Below, in pieces: positions 50,394 through 59,272 of a stretch of DNA of 64,000 nucleotides. The DNA comes from Corynebacterium bouchesdurhonense (lineage in GTDB: Bacteria > Actinomycetota > Actinomycetes > Mycobacteriales > Mycobacteriaceae): NCBI RefSeq assembly GCF_900078305.2, contig NZ_LT546026.1, positions 237,757-301,756 on the forward strand, given 5' to 3'. A program made the translations under genes and the position numbers. Positions within the stretch are counted from its first letter, which is position 1. Every line of letters begins with the position of its first letter. The notes beneath the pieces were generated by a model. It made no database searches and had not been told where the DNA came from. It worked only from the letters and a program-made list of their open reading frames with translations.

Positions 50394-51341
50394 TTACAGT
50401 TCCACCGCCTTGTACAGGGACGCGAGCTCGGACGCGTTGAGCGCCCGCATGGTGCCCGGCTTCATATCGCCGAGCTGCACGGTGTGGACCTTGGTGCGCA
50501 CCAGTCGCTGCACCGGGAAACCGGCGGCCTTGAGCATGCGGCGCACGATGTGCTTGCGGCCCTCGTGCAGCTCCACCCGGATGAGCGACTGGCCGTTGTG
50601 CACGTCCACGATTTGGACGTAGTCGGCCTTGGCGAGACCGTCGTCAAGCTCAATGCCCTCGCGAAGCGTCTTCACCAGGTCCTGCTTGGCCTCCCCCAGC
50701 ACGGTGGCCAGGTAGGTCTTGGACACCTCGTACTTCGGGTGGGTGAGGCGGTTGGCCAGCTCGCCGTCGTTGGTGAGGATGAGCAGGCCCTCCGTGTCAG
50801 CGTCCAGACGGCCCACGTGGTAGAGGCGCTGGCCGGACGCGGTGCGCTCGGCCAGGTATGAGCCGACGGAGATGCGGTCCATCTCGTCGTTCATGGTGGT
50901 CTGCACGCCGCGGGGTTTGTTGAACGCGAAGTATTCCAGCTCCTCGTTCACGTTGATGCGGGCGCCGTCCACCCGGATCACGTCCACGTTCGGGTCCACG
51001 CGCGTGCCCTGCACGGTGACGATCTTGCCGTTGACCTCCACACGGCCCTGCTCGATCATCACCTCGGCGTGGCGGCGCGACGCCACACCCGCTTGGGCGA
51101 GCACCTTCTGCAGCCGCACGCCGTCGGAGTTCTCCTTCCGGCGCTTCGTGTCCTCGTCGTCCCACCAGTTATCGGCCAGCGGGTGGGGTTCCTGCGCTCG
51201 GTCGCTGGGGCGGTTGCGGCGGCGCCGGTCCGGGTCGACGTGTTGCTTGCGGGCGGGCTTGGCGTAGGAGATGTAGAACGTGTCGTCCTTGCCGGGTGTA
51301 CCTCTGTCCGGTGTGCCGTCGCGGCGAGCGGGTGGAGTCAT
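50394..51341 (-). CDS. rluB: Pseudouridine synthase RluB-like
   Basis: A 315-residue RsuA/RluB-type enzyme: N-terminal low-complexity basic region (residues about 1-75), S4 domain (VRLQKVLAQAGVASRRHAEV), and catalytic Asp in VGRLDADTEGLLILTNDG. Modifies 23S rRNA (family assignment). Directly upstream of cmk. The first 70 residues are Arg/Asp-rich and likely disordered. Confidence 0.92.
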   Translation of the reverse strand: MTPPARRDGTPDRGTPGKDDTFYISYAKPARKQHVDPDRRRRNRPSDRAQEPHPLADNWWDDEDTKRRKENSDGVRLQKVLAQAGVASRRHAEVMIEQGRVEVNGKIVTVQGTRVDPNVDVIRVDGARINVNEELEYFAFNKPRGVQTTMNDEMDRISVGSYLAERTASGQRLYHVGRLDADTEGLLILTNDGELANRLTHPKYEVSKTYLATVLGEAKQDLVKTLREGIELDDGLAKADYVQIVDVHNGQSLIRVELHEGRKHIVRRMLKAAGFPVQRLVRTKVHTVQLGDMKPGTMRALNASELASLYKAVEL

Positions 51342-51412
51342 GCGTGCATCCTTTACTGTTAAAGATCTGCGGGTGTGAAATTATCGGCGCCAGTCTAGCA
51401 GCCCCAACGCGG

Positions 51413-51979
51413 TTACCAGGCATCCTCAATGGCGTCCACGTCCGGCAACAGCGGCGCCAGATCCGGCAACCGCTCCAGCGAATCGATACCAAGAAGCTCC
51501 AGGAACAGCTCGGTGGTGACGTAGCGGTGCGCCCCGCTCGCCTCGTCCGGGTCCACCTCGGCGATCAGCCCGCGCAGCGCGAGCGTGCGCATCACGCCGT
51601 CCACGTTCACGCCCCGCACCCCCGCCACCTGCGCACGGGTGACGGGCTGCCGGTACGCAACCACCGCCAGCGTCTCCATCGCAGCGCGGCTCAGCTTCGT
51701 CTGCGCCCCGTCCAGCACGAAGGCCTCCACCGCGGCGGCGTTCTCCGGGCGCGTGTACAGCCGCCACCCCTCCGCCGTCTCGCGCAGCTCGATCCCGCTG
51801 CCGCGGTGGAGGCCTTCGTGCTGGACGGGGCGCAGACGAAGCTGAGCCGCGCTGCGATGGAGACCTCGTGGGCCCGGAGTTGTTTATAAGAGACAGATCG
51901 ATTCGATCTGCGAGCGCAGCTGCGACACAAGCGGGAGCGAAGCGGTAAGGTCCGGTGCGGCGTCAGGGGCGTTATCCAT
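51413..51979 (-). pseudogene. scpB: Segregation and condensation protein ScpB, broken by an adapter-like insertion
   Basis: ScpB partners with ScpA and SMC. The N-terminal codons (MDNAPDAAPDLTASLPLVSQ, then LRSQIESI) are read from 51979 to about 51897. The C-terminal part (GIELRETAEGWRLYTRPENA ... to the stop at 51413) resumes at about 51799. Between them are 33 nt resembling a sequencing adapter and a 65-nt inverted copy of scpB itself, replacing perhaps 35-40 codons of the first winged-helix domain. I infer the chromosomal gene is intact and the break is an assembly artefact. Confidence 0.85.
51672..51896. other. Probable assembly artefact: Nextera-like adapter and inverted duplication
   Basis: 51672-51736 recurs as a perfect inverted copy at 51800-51864 (65 nt). 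Directly after it, 51864-51896 matches the Illumina Nextera read-2 transposase adapter at 29 of 33 positions, including the mosaic-end tail TATAAGAGACAG. This combination is what a chimeric tagmentation read looks like. Confidence 0.9.
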
Positions 51980-51998
51980 GGCCCGCCATGCTACCCGG

Positions 51999-52838
51999 CT
52001 ACTCCCAGTTGCCCGCCGCGACGACCGCCGGGTCCACGTCGATGCCGGTCCACGCCACGCCGAGCGGCCCGAGCGCCTCCGCCTGCTCCGTGTCCACGGC
52101 GCGGGCCTTGTACAGCTCCAGCAGGGCGAGGAAGCGGCCGACCACCTCCATCGAGCGGGTGCAATCCCTGGTCAGGGCCGCAAACGTCAGCCACTCGCCC
52201 GCGCCCGCGAGCTTGAGCGAGTCCAGGATGCGGCCTGCCTGCTCGGGCACGGAGACGGCCACCTCGTGCAGGTGGTCCGTGCGAACCTCCTCGGGCGGGC
52301 GTGGGCGGAACACGCTCGCGGCCAGCTGCCCGAAGCTCGCGGGCGTGTGCCCGAGCGCCACCGGCGGGAGCAACTCGGCGAACCGGGGCTCCATCGACAC
52401 CGCCCGCGGGTACCGGCGCTGCGCGCCCTGCTGCCAGCGTGCGAACTGGTCCGCCACGCGCTGGTACGCCCGGTACTGCAGCAGGCGGGCGAAGAGCAGG
52501 TCCCGGGACTCGAGCAGGTCTAAGTCCTCGATCTCCCCGGCCTCGCCGCGCGGCAGGAGGCGCGCCGCCTTCAGGTCGAGCAGCGTCGCGGCGACCACGA
52601 GGAAGTCCGTCACCTCGTCCAGGCGCGCGGTCTCCCCCAGCGCCCGGGTGTAGGCGATGAACTCGTCCGTCACCTCGGCGAGCGCCACCTCGGTCACGTC
52701 GAGCTTTTTCGAGTTGATCAGGCTGAGCAGAAGGTCGAAGGGGCCGGAGAAATTGTGCAGCGCGAGGGTGAAGCCGGTGATCTCCGGCTGATCGCCCGCC
52801 CCGGCGCCCGTTTCCGCGCTCGCCGGTTTAGCGCTCAA
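51999..52838 (-). CDS. scpA: Segregation and condensation protein ScpA
   Basis: The kleisin bridging SMC heads. 279 residues: N-terminal FTLALHNFSGPFDLLLSLIN, central DFLVVAATLLDLKAARLLP, and C-terminal winged helix (FAALTRDCTRSMEVVGRFLALLELYK). Its start overlaps the parA-like gene by 11 nt, and scpB follows after 19 nt, giving parA-scpA-scpB order as in M. tuberculosis. Confidence 0.93.
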   Translation of the reverse strand: MSAKPASAETGAGAGDQPEITGFTLALHNFSGPFDLLLSLINSKKLDVTEVALAEVTDEFIAYTRALGETARLDEVTDFLVVAATLLDLKAARLLPRGEAGEIEDLDLLESRDLLFARLLQYRAYQRVADQFARWQQGAQRRYPRAVSMEPRFAELLPPVALGHTPASFGQLAASVFRPRPPEEVRTDHLHEVAVSVPEQAGRILDSLKLAGAGEWLTFAALTRDCTRSMEVVGRFLALLELYKARAVDTEQAEALGPLGVAWTGIDVDPAVVAAGNWE

Positions 52839-53712
52839 CGCGCTCCATCACCTCGAGGGCGAGGCTGCGGTACTGGTCAGCGCCCTGCGAGTTCGGCGCC
52901 CAGGTGGTGATGGGCTCGCCCGCCACCGACGTCTCCGGGAACCGGACGGTGCGGGTAATCACCGTGTCGAAGACGCGGTCCCCGAACACCTCCACCACGC
53001 GGTCCATCACCTCGCGGGCGTGCGTGGTGCGGCGATCGAACATGGTGACCAGGATGCCCACAATGTCCAGGTCGAAATTGATACGGTCGCGCACCTTTTC
53101 CACCGTGTCCGTCAAAAGGGCCAGGCCGCGAAGCGAGTAGTACTCGCCCTCCATCGGGATGATCACGCCCTGGGAGGCGGCCAAGGCGTTTACCGTGAGC
53201 AGGCCGAGGGAGGGGCCGCAGTCGATAAAAATGTAGTCGTACTCCCCGCGCACCGGGCGCAGCGCCCGGGCCAGGGTCTGCTCGCGGCCTACTTCGTTGA
53301 CCAGCTGAATCTCGGCCGCGGAGAGGTCGATGTTCGCCGGCACCAAGTCCAGGCCCGAGACCTTGGAGTGCTTGATGGCGGCGTGGATGCTGGCGGTGTT
53401 GTCAAAGAGCAGGTCGTAGACGGTCACCTGGTCCTCGTCGTGGGAAACGCCGAGGCCAGCGGAGAGCGCACCCTGGGGGTCCAGGTCCACCAGCAGCACC
53501 TTGCGACCCTGCTCCACCAGCGCCGCGCCGAGATTGATGGTGGAGGTGGTCTTGCCCACCCCGCCCTTCTGATTCACCATCGAGATGATCTTCGCGGGAC
53601 CGTGGCGGTCGAGCTCCTTCGGCGCGGGGAACTCCCGGTGGGGCCGTCCGGTGAGAAAGGTTCGCTGCTCCTCGGCTTCGAACAGTGCGCCGTTGCCCGC
53701 CTTCTCCGCCAT
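52828..53712 (-). CDS. ParA-family ATPase (second ParA, SMC-linked)
   Basis: A 294-residue Walker ATPase with the deviant P-loop QKGGVGKTTSTIN and LLVDLDPQGAL. The neighbourhood (xerD upstream, scpAB downstream) marks it as the Rv1708-type ParA paralogue, not the oriC-linked ParA. I start at the Met of MAEKAGNGALFEAEEQ (53712), behind GAGGAA. It likely aids chromosome segregation or positioning. Confidence 0.9.
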   Translation of the reverse strand: MAEKAGNGALFEAEEQRTFLTGRPHREFPAPKELDRHGPAKIISMVNQKGGVGKTTSTINLGAALVEQGRKVLLVDLDPQGALSAGLGVSHDEDQVTVYDLLFDNTASIHAAIKHSKVSGLDLVPANIDLSAAEIQLVNEVGREQTLARALRPVRGEYDYIFIDCGPSLGLLTVNALAASQGVIIPMEGEYYSLRGLALLTDTVEKVRDRINFDLDIVGILVTMFDRRTTHAREVMDRVVEVFGDRVFDTVITRTVRFPETSVAGEPITTWAPNSQGADQYRSLALEVMERVER

Positions 53713-53785
53713 CGCCGGTTCCTCCTCATCCCGCCTGAGCACTTGACGCAACCATATTACAACGGTGCAATTTCGCGCGGAGGCG

Positions 53786-54691
53786 CTACGCGCGCGGGTG
53801 CGCCCCGGCCCACACCTCGCGCAGGCTGTCCGCGGTGATGTGCGTGTAAATCTGCGTGGTTGTCACCGAGGAGTGCCCCAGCAGCTCCTGCACCGTGCGC
53901 ACGTCCGCGCCCCCTTCAAGCAGGTGCGTTGCAAAGGAGTGCCGCAGCGTGTGCGGGGAGACATCCTTGTCTATTCCCGCGCGCCGCGCCGCCACCTTGA
54001 TCGCGTTCCAGGCGCTTTGCCGGCTCAGCTGCCCGCCGCGCGCGTTCAGAAACAAGGCGTGAGACTTGCCATTGGCCATCGCTGGCCGCCCCCGCACCAG
54101 GTAGGCATCGATCGCCGCCTGCGCGTGCGAGCCAAGCGGCACCAGCCGCTGCTTATTGCCCTTGCCCGTCACCGCGATCACCCCCGCCGCGTCCGCCACG
54201 TCGTCCACGCTCAGCGCGAGCACCTCGGACACGCGCGCGCCCGTGGCGTAGAGCGCCTCCAGCAGCGCTTTGTCGCGCAGCCCGGCGGCCGTCTCCGTGG
54301 GGCAAGCTTCAAGCAGCGCCGCGACCTCCTCCACCGAGAGCGTGTCCGGGAGCTTTTCGCTTGTCGACGCAACCGGAACCTCCGCCGCCACATCCGCCGG
54401 CAGCACCCCCTCCGCCACGCCGAAGCGGTGGAGGCCGCGCGCCACCACCAGCGCGCGCGCCGCCGACGACGCCGCCAGCGGCCGCGCCCCGCCCGCCCCC
54501 CGTCGCAGGCCCGCCACGTCCGCCCCCAAGTGCCGCGGCGTGCCCCCCGCGAGGTCCTCGACCCCCGCCGCGGCGAGCCACCCCACGTAGCGGCGCAAGT
54601 CGCGGTCGTAGTTGCTCAGGGTGTGGTCTGATACCCCCCGCTCCACCGCCAGGTGGGTGTGCCACCGGCTAGCCAGCTCCTCGGCGCGCAC
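53786..54691 (-). CDS. xerD: Tyrosine recombinase XerD
   Basis: Resolves chromosome dimers at dif with XerC and FtsK. 301 residues: N-terminal SAM-like core-binding domain, and catalytic residues Arg in [12 protein letters not shown], His-x-x-Arg in [14 protein letters not shown], His in [10 protein letters not shown] and Tyr in IYTHI. GTG start. A dispersed-element copy (54351-54370) encodes [13 protein letters not shown] at the linker between the two domains, where length changes are tolerated. Confidence 0.93.
   Translation of the reverse strand: MRAEELASRWHTHLAVERGVSDHTLSNYDRDLRRYVGWLAAAGVEDLAGGTPRHLGADVAGLRRGAGGARPLAASSAARALVVARGLHRFGVAEGVLPADVAAEVPVASTSEKLPDTLSVEEVAALLEACPTETAAGLRDKALLEALYATGARVSEVLALSVDDVADAAGVIAVTGKGNKQRLVPLGSHAQAAIDAYLVRGRPAMANGKSHALFLNARGGQLSRQSAWNAIKVAARRAGIDKDVSPHTLRHSFATHLLEGGADVRTVQELLGHSSVTTTQIYTHITADSLREVWAGAHPRA
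54351..54370 (+). repeat. Dispersed GTCGAC element in xerD
   Basis: AGCTTTTCGCTTGTCGACGC. The identical 20-mer recurs at 60811-60830 in tlyA, although the two genes are unrelated and read it in different frames. Confidence 0.75.
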
Positions 54692-54701
54692 CTCGCGCCC
54701 G

Positions 54702-55349
54702 CTAGATCCGCTTCATGTCGGGGACGGCACCCTGCGCCGCGCGTCGCTCGGCCAGCGACGTCGGCCGCAGCGTGAACGGCTCGTCCGTGCCCCGCGGTTT
54801 CGCCCGGCCTGCCTCCACCTCGCCGGCGGCCAGGATCCCCGCCACGGCGATGGAGTTCACAATCTCCCCCCGCATCACCTCCGCCCGGGCCTCGTCCAGT
54901 GGCACCCACGAAAGGTCCATGTCAGCCTCCTCATCCTCGGCTGCGGGGCGCTCGACGTTGCGCAGCCCGCGGGCGATGAAGACGCGAACCGCCTCCTCCG
55001 CGAACCCCGGGGAGGTGACCAGATCCACCAGCACGGCCCACTCGTCTGCCGCTAGCCCCGTCTCCTCGTGCAGTTCCCGCTTGGCGGTGTCCAGCTCGGG
55101 CTCGGCGTGGATGTCAAGAATGCCAGCGGGCAACTCCAGCAAGCGCCGGCCCACGGAGTGGCGGTACTGCTCCACCATGGCCACGCGCCCGTCGGCGTCA
55201 AGCGCCACCACAGCGACGGCGCCGAAGTGCTCGACAATCTCGCGGTCGGCCTCGCGCCCGCCGGGCATGGCGAGCCTGTCGCGGCGCAGGGCGAGAATGG
55301 GTGCGTCGACAAGCAAATGCGAATCGGTGACGGTGAAATCGTGGCTCAT
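54702..55349 (-). CDS. Nudix hydrolase, ADP-ribose pyrophosphatase-like
   Basis: A 215-residue Nudix enzyme with [20 protein letters not shown] then LHEETGL, matching the Rv1700 ADP-ribose pyrophosphatase type. Start at the ATG at 55349. The dispersed element at 55299-55320 encodes [11 protein letters not shown] near the N-terminus. xerD follows after 10 nt. In other actinobacteria pyrG lies immediately upstream; here steB does. Confidence 0.88.
   Translation of the reverse strand: MSHDFTVTDSHLLVDAPILALRRDRLAMPGGREADREIVEHFGAVAVVALDADGRVAMVEQYRHSVGRRLLELPAGILDIHAEPELDTAKRELHEETGLAADEWAVLVDLVTSPGFAEEAVRVFIARGLRNVERPAAEDEEADMDLSWVPLDEARAEVMRGEIVNSIAVAGILAAGEVEAGRAKPRGTDEPFTLRPTSLAERRAAQGAVPDMKRI
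55299..55320 (-). repeat. Dispersed GTCGAC element in the Nudix gene
   Basis: GGGTGCGTCGACAAGCAAAT plus GC: exact 12-mer core, left arm GGGTGC, no right arm. Confidence 0.55.
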
Positions 55350-55359
55350 GCGCACCACC

Positions 55360-56205
55360 CTAGCCCCGTGCGGAATGCTGCTCGCCCGCCGAGAGCACGG
55401 CGCGGATGCGACCGGCCTCGGCGTCCACCTCGCCCACCGCGTTCGCATCTGGGGCCTGACCGCGCGTGGCGAGCACGGCGTCGGCCCGCTCGCGCAAAGC
55501 GGCGGCGAAATCCTGAAGAGCCTGGCCCGCGAATCCCTCGGTGGCCTCGCCGGCAACCACGATGATCGCGCCGGCCGGCTCAACCGGGGCGTCCACCTCG
55601 ACAAAGCCCGCGGCCGCAAGGGCATCGAGCACCAGGTCCCGGTCGGCGGCGCTGGCGTAGCCCTCCCCGGTAGCCGGGTCCTGGGCCAAGGCGGCGGCCA
55701 GGGACTGGCCCGCGTGCGTGCCCGGAGAGCGGTTCTCTACGGACAGCTGGGCTCCCGCGGGCAGGGTGTTGGCGATAATGCTGCTCAGCTCGTCGGCAGA
55801 GTTCTGGTCGAAGAACTTCTCCGTGAGGGTGAGACTGCCCGCCTTCGTCGCCCCTGCGGCGTTGGCCAGCCAGCGCACGGCAGCCGCGTCCTCGTCCGCG
55901 CTGTCCGCGGTGCGGATGATGGTCACGGGCACACCCTCCAGCGCGCCGGCCACGAGGCGCGTTGACGCCTCCGCCAGCAGCTCGTTCGCGGCCTGCGCCT
56001 GCCGCGCCGCATCCTGCGCGGCCGCCCCGTTCGCGTCTTCGTTCGCCGAGCTGGTAGTACCGGCCGCACCCCGGGTAAACGGCCCCTGATCCAGCGTGCC
56101 GTTGACGGCGGGCGCGATGAGCAGCGTGCCCAGCGCCACACCGATGGCCACGCCCCACCCCACGCCCGCCGCGACGAGACCCGAGCCCCGCGATCCTTGT
56201 CCCAT
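55360..56205 (-). CDS. steB: SteB / MctB-family membrane protein
   Basis: A 281-residue protein with one N-terminal membrane helix (residues about 9-33), an Ala/Gln-rich coiled-coil segment (55-80) and an extracytoplasmic domain. The homologue in M. tuberculosis (MctB, Rv1698) was linked to copper tolerance; in C. glutamicum SteB and SteA form an envelope-spanning complex that activates the peptidoglycan hydrolase RipA at the septum. Adjacent to steA with 19 nt between, which favours the septation role. Confidence 0.88.
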   Translation of the reverse strand: MGQGSRGSGLVAAGVGWGVAIGVALGTLLIAPAVNGTLDQGPFTRGAAGTTSSANEDANGAAAQDAARQAQAANELLAEASTRLVAGALEGVPVTIIRTADSADEDAAAVRWLANAAGATKAGSLTLTEKFFDQNSADELSSIIANTLPAGAQLSVENRSPGTHAGQSLAAALAQDPATGEGYASAADRDLVLDALAAAGFVEVDAPVEPAGAIIVVAGEATEGFAGQALQDFAAALRERADAVLATRGQAPDANAVGEVDAEAGRIRAVLSAGEQHSARG

Positions 56206-56224
56206 GGTTGCTCCTCTCCGCCGC

Positions 56225-57457
56225 CTAGTTGGCCCTGTTGTTGAACCAGCTGTCGAACCAGCTCTGGACTTCCCGGGAAACCGCCTCCCAGGTGTCCACC
56301 AGATTGTCGCTGAACGTGCCCGAGCCGCCGAGCCCGACGATCACGATGATGGTAGCGGCCGCGACCAACAGCCCCAGGATCGCCCACGCCCAGGCAACAC
56401 CGCCGCCGCCCGGGCCCTTCTCGTACAGGTGCTCGATCACGGTCGAGTCGACGATTCTGCGGCCCGCCTTCAGCCTAGTGAGCAGCGCCGCCGGCTCCGT
56501 GGTGCCCGCGTCGGCGAAGATTGAATCCAGCTCCACCGGCTGGCCCACCGTCACCACCGTCTCCGCGTCGTGGAACACGGCGAGGAGAATGGCCAGGTCC
56601 GTCGGGGACTCGGTGGCCGCCGGGAAGGTCATCGCGCCCACGCCGAGGTCCTGGATGCGCTCCAGGCCGGGCGCGTAGCCGTCGGTCTCCGCGGGCAAGA
56701 TCACGCGGGCGTCGCCGCGCAGGCTCTTCTCCGACACCTCGGTGGGGTCCGCCACGATGAAGTCCGAGTCGTAGCCCATCTCCGTGAGGGTATCGGCCGC
56801 CTGCCCCACGCCAATGATCACGGGGGTGAACTCGGCGATGAAGTTGCGCAGCCCCGCCAACCGCTCCTTGGTATCCGGCGCGGGCGAGACCACCAGAACC
56901 TTCCGGTCGGACATGATGTCGCCGACTTCGGGCGCACCGACGCCGTCGATAAGCAACGGCGCTTCGGAGTGGATGAACTGGATGGTGTTGCCGAAGAACG
57001 CCTCCATGTTGTCCACCAGGCTGCGCTGCGCGTCGGCGAAGGTGGAGTCCACGTCGGCGCGGCTCACCGGCGTCGCGTGCCCGGCCACCTTTTTGCCCAC
57101 GGTGATCTCGCCCTCCGGGCTCAGCCGCGCCTTCTTGCCGTCGCGCACCTTGGCGCGCATGCCGCTGCCCGCTGCCTCGAAGAGCGGGATGCCGGCATCG
57201 AGCAGCACGTGCGGGCCGTAGTTGGGAATCGCGCCCGTGGTGAAGCGGTCGAGGTTGACCACCGCCGCCGGCTGCGCCGCCACCAGGAGCTCCGCCAAGC
57301 GGCGGGTCATGTCGGGCGCGTCCACGAACGCGATGTCGCCCGCCTTCATGCGGCCCAGGCCCTTCCCCTGCGGCGTGCAATCGCGCAGGACACCCTGCAG
57401 CGTGGCAGCGGTCGCAGCGCCTGGTACCGCGCCTGATGCGTCGTTGGAGACAGTCAT
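56225..57457 (-). CDS. steA: Septation protein SteA
   Basis: A 410-residue protein with a cytoplasmic thiamine-pyrophosphokinase-like nucleotide-binding region (VVNLDRFTTGAIPNYGPHVL and VIIGVGQAADTLTEMGYDSD) and a C-terminal membrane helix (AWAILGLLVAAATIIVIVGL, about residues 360-380). With SteB it controls daughter-cell separation in C. glutamicum. Between recN and steB, the conserved position. Confidence 0.9.
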   Translation of the reverse strand: MTVSNDASGAVPGAATAATLQGVLRDCTPQGKGLGRMKAGDIAFVDAPDMTRRLAELLVAAQPAAVVNLDRFTTGAIPNYGPHVLLDAGIPLFEAAGSGMRAKVRDGKKARLSPEGEITVGKKVAGHATPVSRADVDSTFADAQRSLVDNMEAFFGNTIQFIHSEAPLLIDGVGAPEVGDIMSDRKVLVVSPAPDTKERLAGLRNFIAEFTPVIIGVGQAADTLTEMGYDSDFIVADPTEVSEKSLRGDARVILPAETDGYAPGLERIQDLGVGAMTFPAATESPTDLAILLAVFHDAETVVTVGQPVELDSIFADAGTTEPAALLTRLKAGRRIVDSTVIEHLYEKGPGGGGVAWAWAILGLLVAAATIIVIVGLGGSGTFSDNLVDTWEAVSREVQSWFDSWFNNRAN

Positions 57458-57510
57458 GGCGGACAGTATGCACGGTGACCTGCCACAACGGTGGGAGGCG
57501 CGCGGGCGGG

Positions 57511-59250
57511 CTACCCGCGCAGCTCGGCCACCTCGCGCTGCGCGCGGCTGAGTAGCTCTGCAGCGTGGGCGCGGCCGGTGTCCGAGTCATCCAGGCCCGC
57601 CAGCATGCGCGCCAGCTCCTCCACGCGCTCCGCCTCGCTCAGGCTGCGAACGCCGGAGGTGACCGCCTCGTCACCGACGTTCTTTGACACGTGCAGGTGC
57701 GTGTCCGCGTACGCCGCCACCTGCGGCAAGTGCGTGACCACGATGACCTGGTTGTTGGCGGCCAGCCGCGCCAGACGCCTGCCGATCTCCACCGCGGCGC
57801 GCCCACCCACGCCCGCGTCAACCTCGTCGAAGACCAGTGTCGCTCCCCCGGCTAGGCCCGAGAGGATCACCTCGAGCGCCAGCATCACTCGCGAGAGCTC
57901 GCCGCCGGACGCGCTGGTGGACAGCGGTTTCGCCTCCATGGCCGTGTTCGGCGCGAGCCGGATTTCCACGGCGTCCGCGCCGTCGCGGCTGTAGGCCGCG
58001 CGCTCCACGTGCACCTCGAGCCGCGCCTTCGGCATCGCCAGGCCGTGCAGCTCGTCGGTCACCGCCGCGCCGAGCGCCTCCGCAGCGGCCTCGCGCGCGG
58101 CCGACAGCCTTCCCGCGCGCGCAGCCAGCTCCCCCTCCAGCTCCGCCACGCGCTTTTTCAGCTTTTCGACGGCACCGTCCGACGTATCAATCTTCCCCAG
58201 CCGCTTCCCCGCCTTGGCGCGCCACGCGATCACGCCGGCCACATCCGGGGCGTACTTGCGGGTGAGCGTTTTCAGCTCCTGCTGCCGCTGCAGCAGGCGG
58301 TCGAGCTCCCCCGGGTCGCTCGGCAGGGCCTCGAGGTAGCCGCCCAGCTCCACGGAGACGTCGCCAAGCACTGCGCTGACCTCCCGCAACCGTGCACCGA
58401 GGTCCTTGAGCGACGGGTCGCTCGAGCCCGCGAGCCCGTCCGCTGCTTGGCCGACCAGCGTCGACGCCGCAGCCTCCTCGCTGCCGCTGAGGCCGCCGAG
58501 CGCCCCGGCAGCCTCAGAGCCGTCGATCGCGGCGAGGGCGCCGGCCGCCGCCTCGCGCAGCGCGTCTACGTCCTGGAGGCGGTTGACGGCGGCGACGAGC
58601 TCTTCCTCCTCGCCCTCCGCCGGCGCCACCGCGTCGATCTCTTCGATTGCGAAGCGCAGCCGGTCCACCTCCTGCGCCAGCTCCAGCTTCCTCTCGGTGC
58701 GCTCCTTTAGCTCGCGGGCGGCGCGGCGCCACTCGGTGTACACCTCTCGGTAGCCGGCCAGGACCGCCTGGATCTCGGGGTCGAACCTGTCCAGCGCTGC
58801 CAGCTGCTGGTCGGGGGACATGAGGCGGAGCTGGTCGTTCTGGCCGTGGATGGTTAAAAGCGGCTCCGTAACCTCCGCCAGCGTCGCGGCGGGCACGGTG
58901 CGCCCGCCGAGGTGCGCCTTCGACCTGCCGGTGGCCTTCACCGAGCGGGTGACCACGTACTCGCCGTTCTCGTCCTCCTCAGCCCCCGCGCCGGCGGCCA
59001 GCTGAGCCACCCGCTCGCGCGCGCCCTCGCCGAGGCCCACAGTGCTGAACGCGCCCTCCACCACCGCCTCGGCCGCGCCGGAGCGGACCCGGGAGGCGTC
59101 GGCGCGCCCGCCGGTGAGCAGGCGCAGGCCCGTGACCACCATCGTCTTACCCGCACCCGTCTCGCCCGTGAGCACCGTGAGACCGGAGGAGAGCTCCGCG
59201 GACGCGGACGGGATGACGCCGAGGTTCTGGATCGAAATTTCTGCCAGCAT
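57511..59250 (-). CDS. recN: DNA repair protein RecN
   Basis: An SMC-like ATPase for double-strand break repair. 579 residues: Walker A LTGETGAGKTM at residues 28-38, long central coiled coils, and signature/Walker B SGGELSRVMLALEVI and VFDEVDAGVGGRAA. Downstream of nadK in the tlyA-nadK-recN-steA order of Corynebacteriales. Confidence 0.95.
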   Translation of the reverse strand: MLAEISIQNLGVIPSASAELSSGLTVLTGETGAGKTMVVTGLRLLTGGRADASRVRSGAAEAVVEGAFSTVGLGEGARERVAQLAAGAGAEEDENGEYVVTRSVKATGRSKAHLGGRTVPAATLAEVTEPLLTIHGQNDQLRLMSPDQQLAALDRFDPEIQAVLAGYREVYTEWRRAARELKERTERKLELAQEVDRLRFAIEEIDAVAPAEGEEEELVAAVNRLQDVDALREAAAGALAAIDGSEAAGALGGLSGSEEAAASTLVGQAADGLAGSSDPSLKDLGARLREVSAVLGDVSVELGGYLEALPSDPGELDRLLQRQQELKTLTRKYAPDVAGVIAWRAKAGKRLGKIDTSDGAVEKLKKRVAELEGELAARAGRLSAAREAAAEALGAAVTDELHGLAMPKARLEVHVERAAYSRDGADAVEIRLAPNTAMEAKPLSTSASGGELSRVMLALEVILSGLAGGATLVFDEVDAGVGGRAAVEIGRRLARLAANNQVIVVTHLPQVAAYADTHLHVSKNVGDEAVTSGVRSLSEAERVEELARMLAGLDDSDTGRAHAAELLSRAQREVAELRG

Positions 59251-59272
59251 GGTGGGAGTTACCCTACCTTCC

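Noticed and set aside
51864..51896. A Tn5-like transposon end suggesting a real insertion in scpB
   Set aside because: There is no transposase, no second end and no target duplication. The longer match outside the mosaic end fits a commercial sequencing adapter, so it is an artefact.
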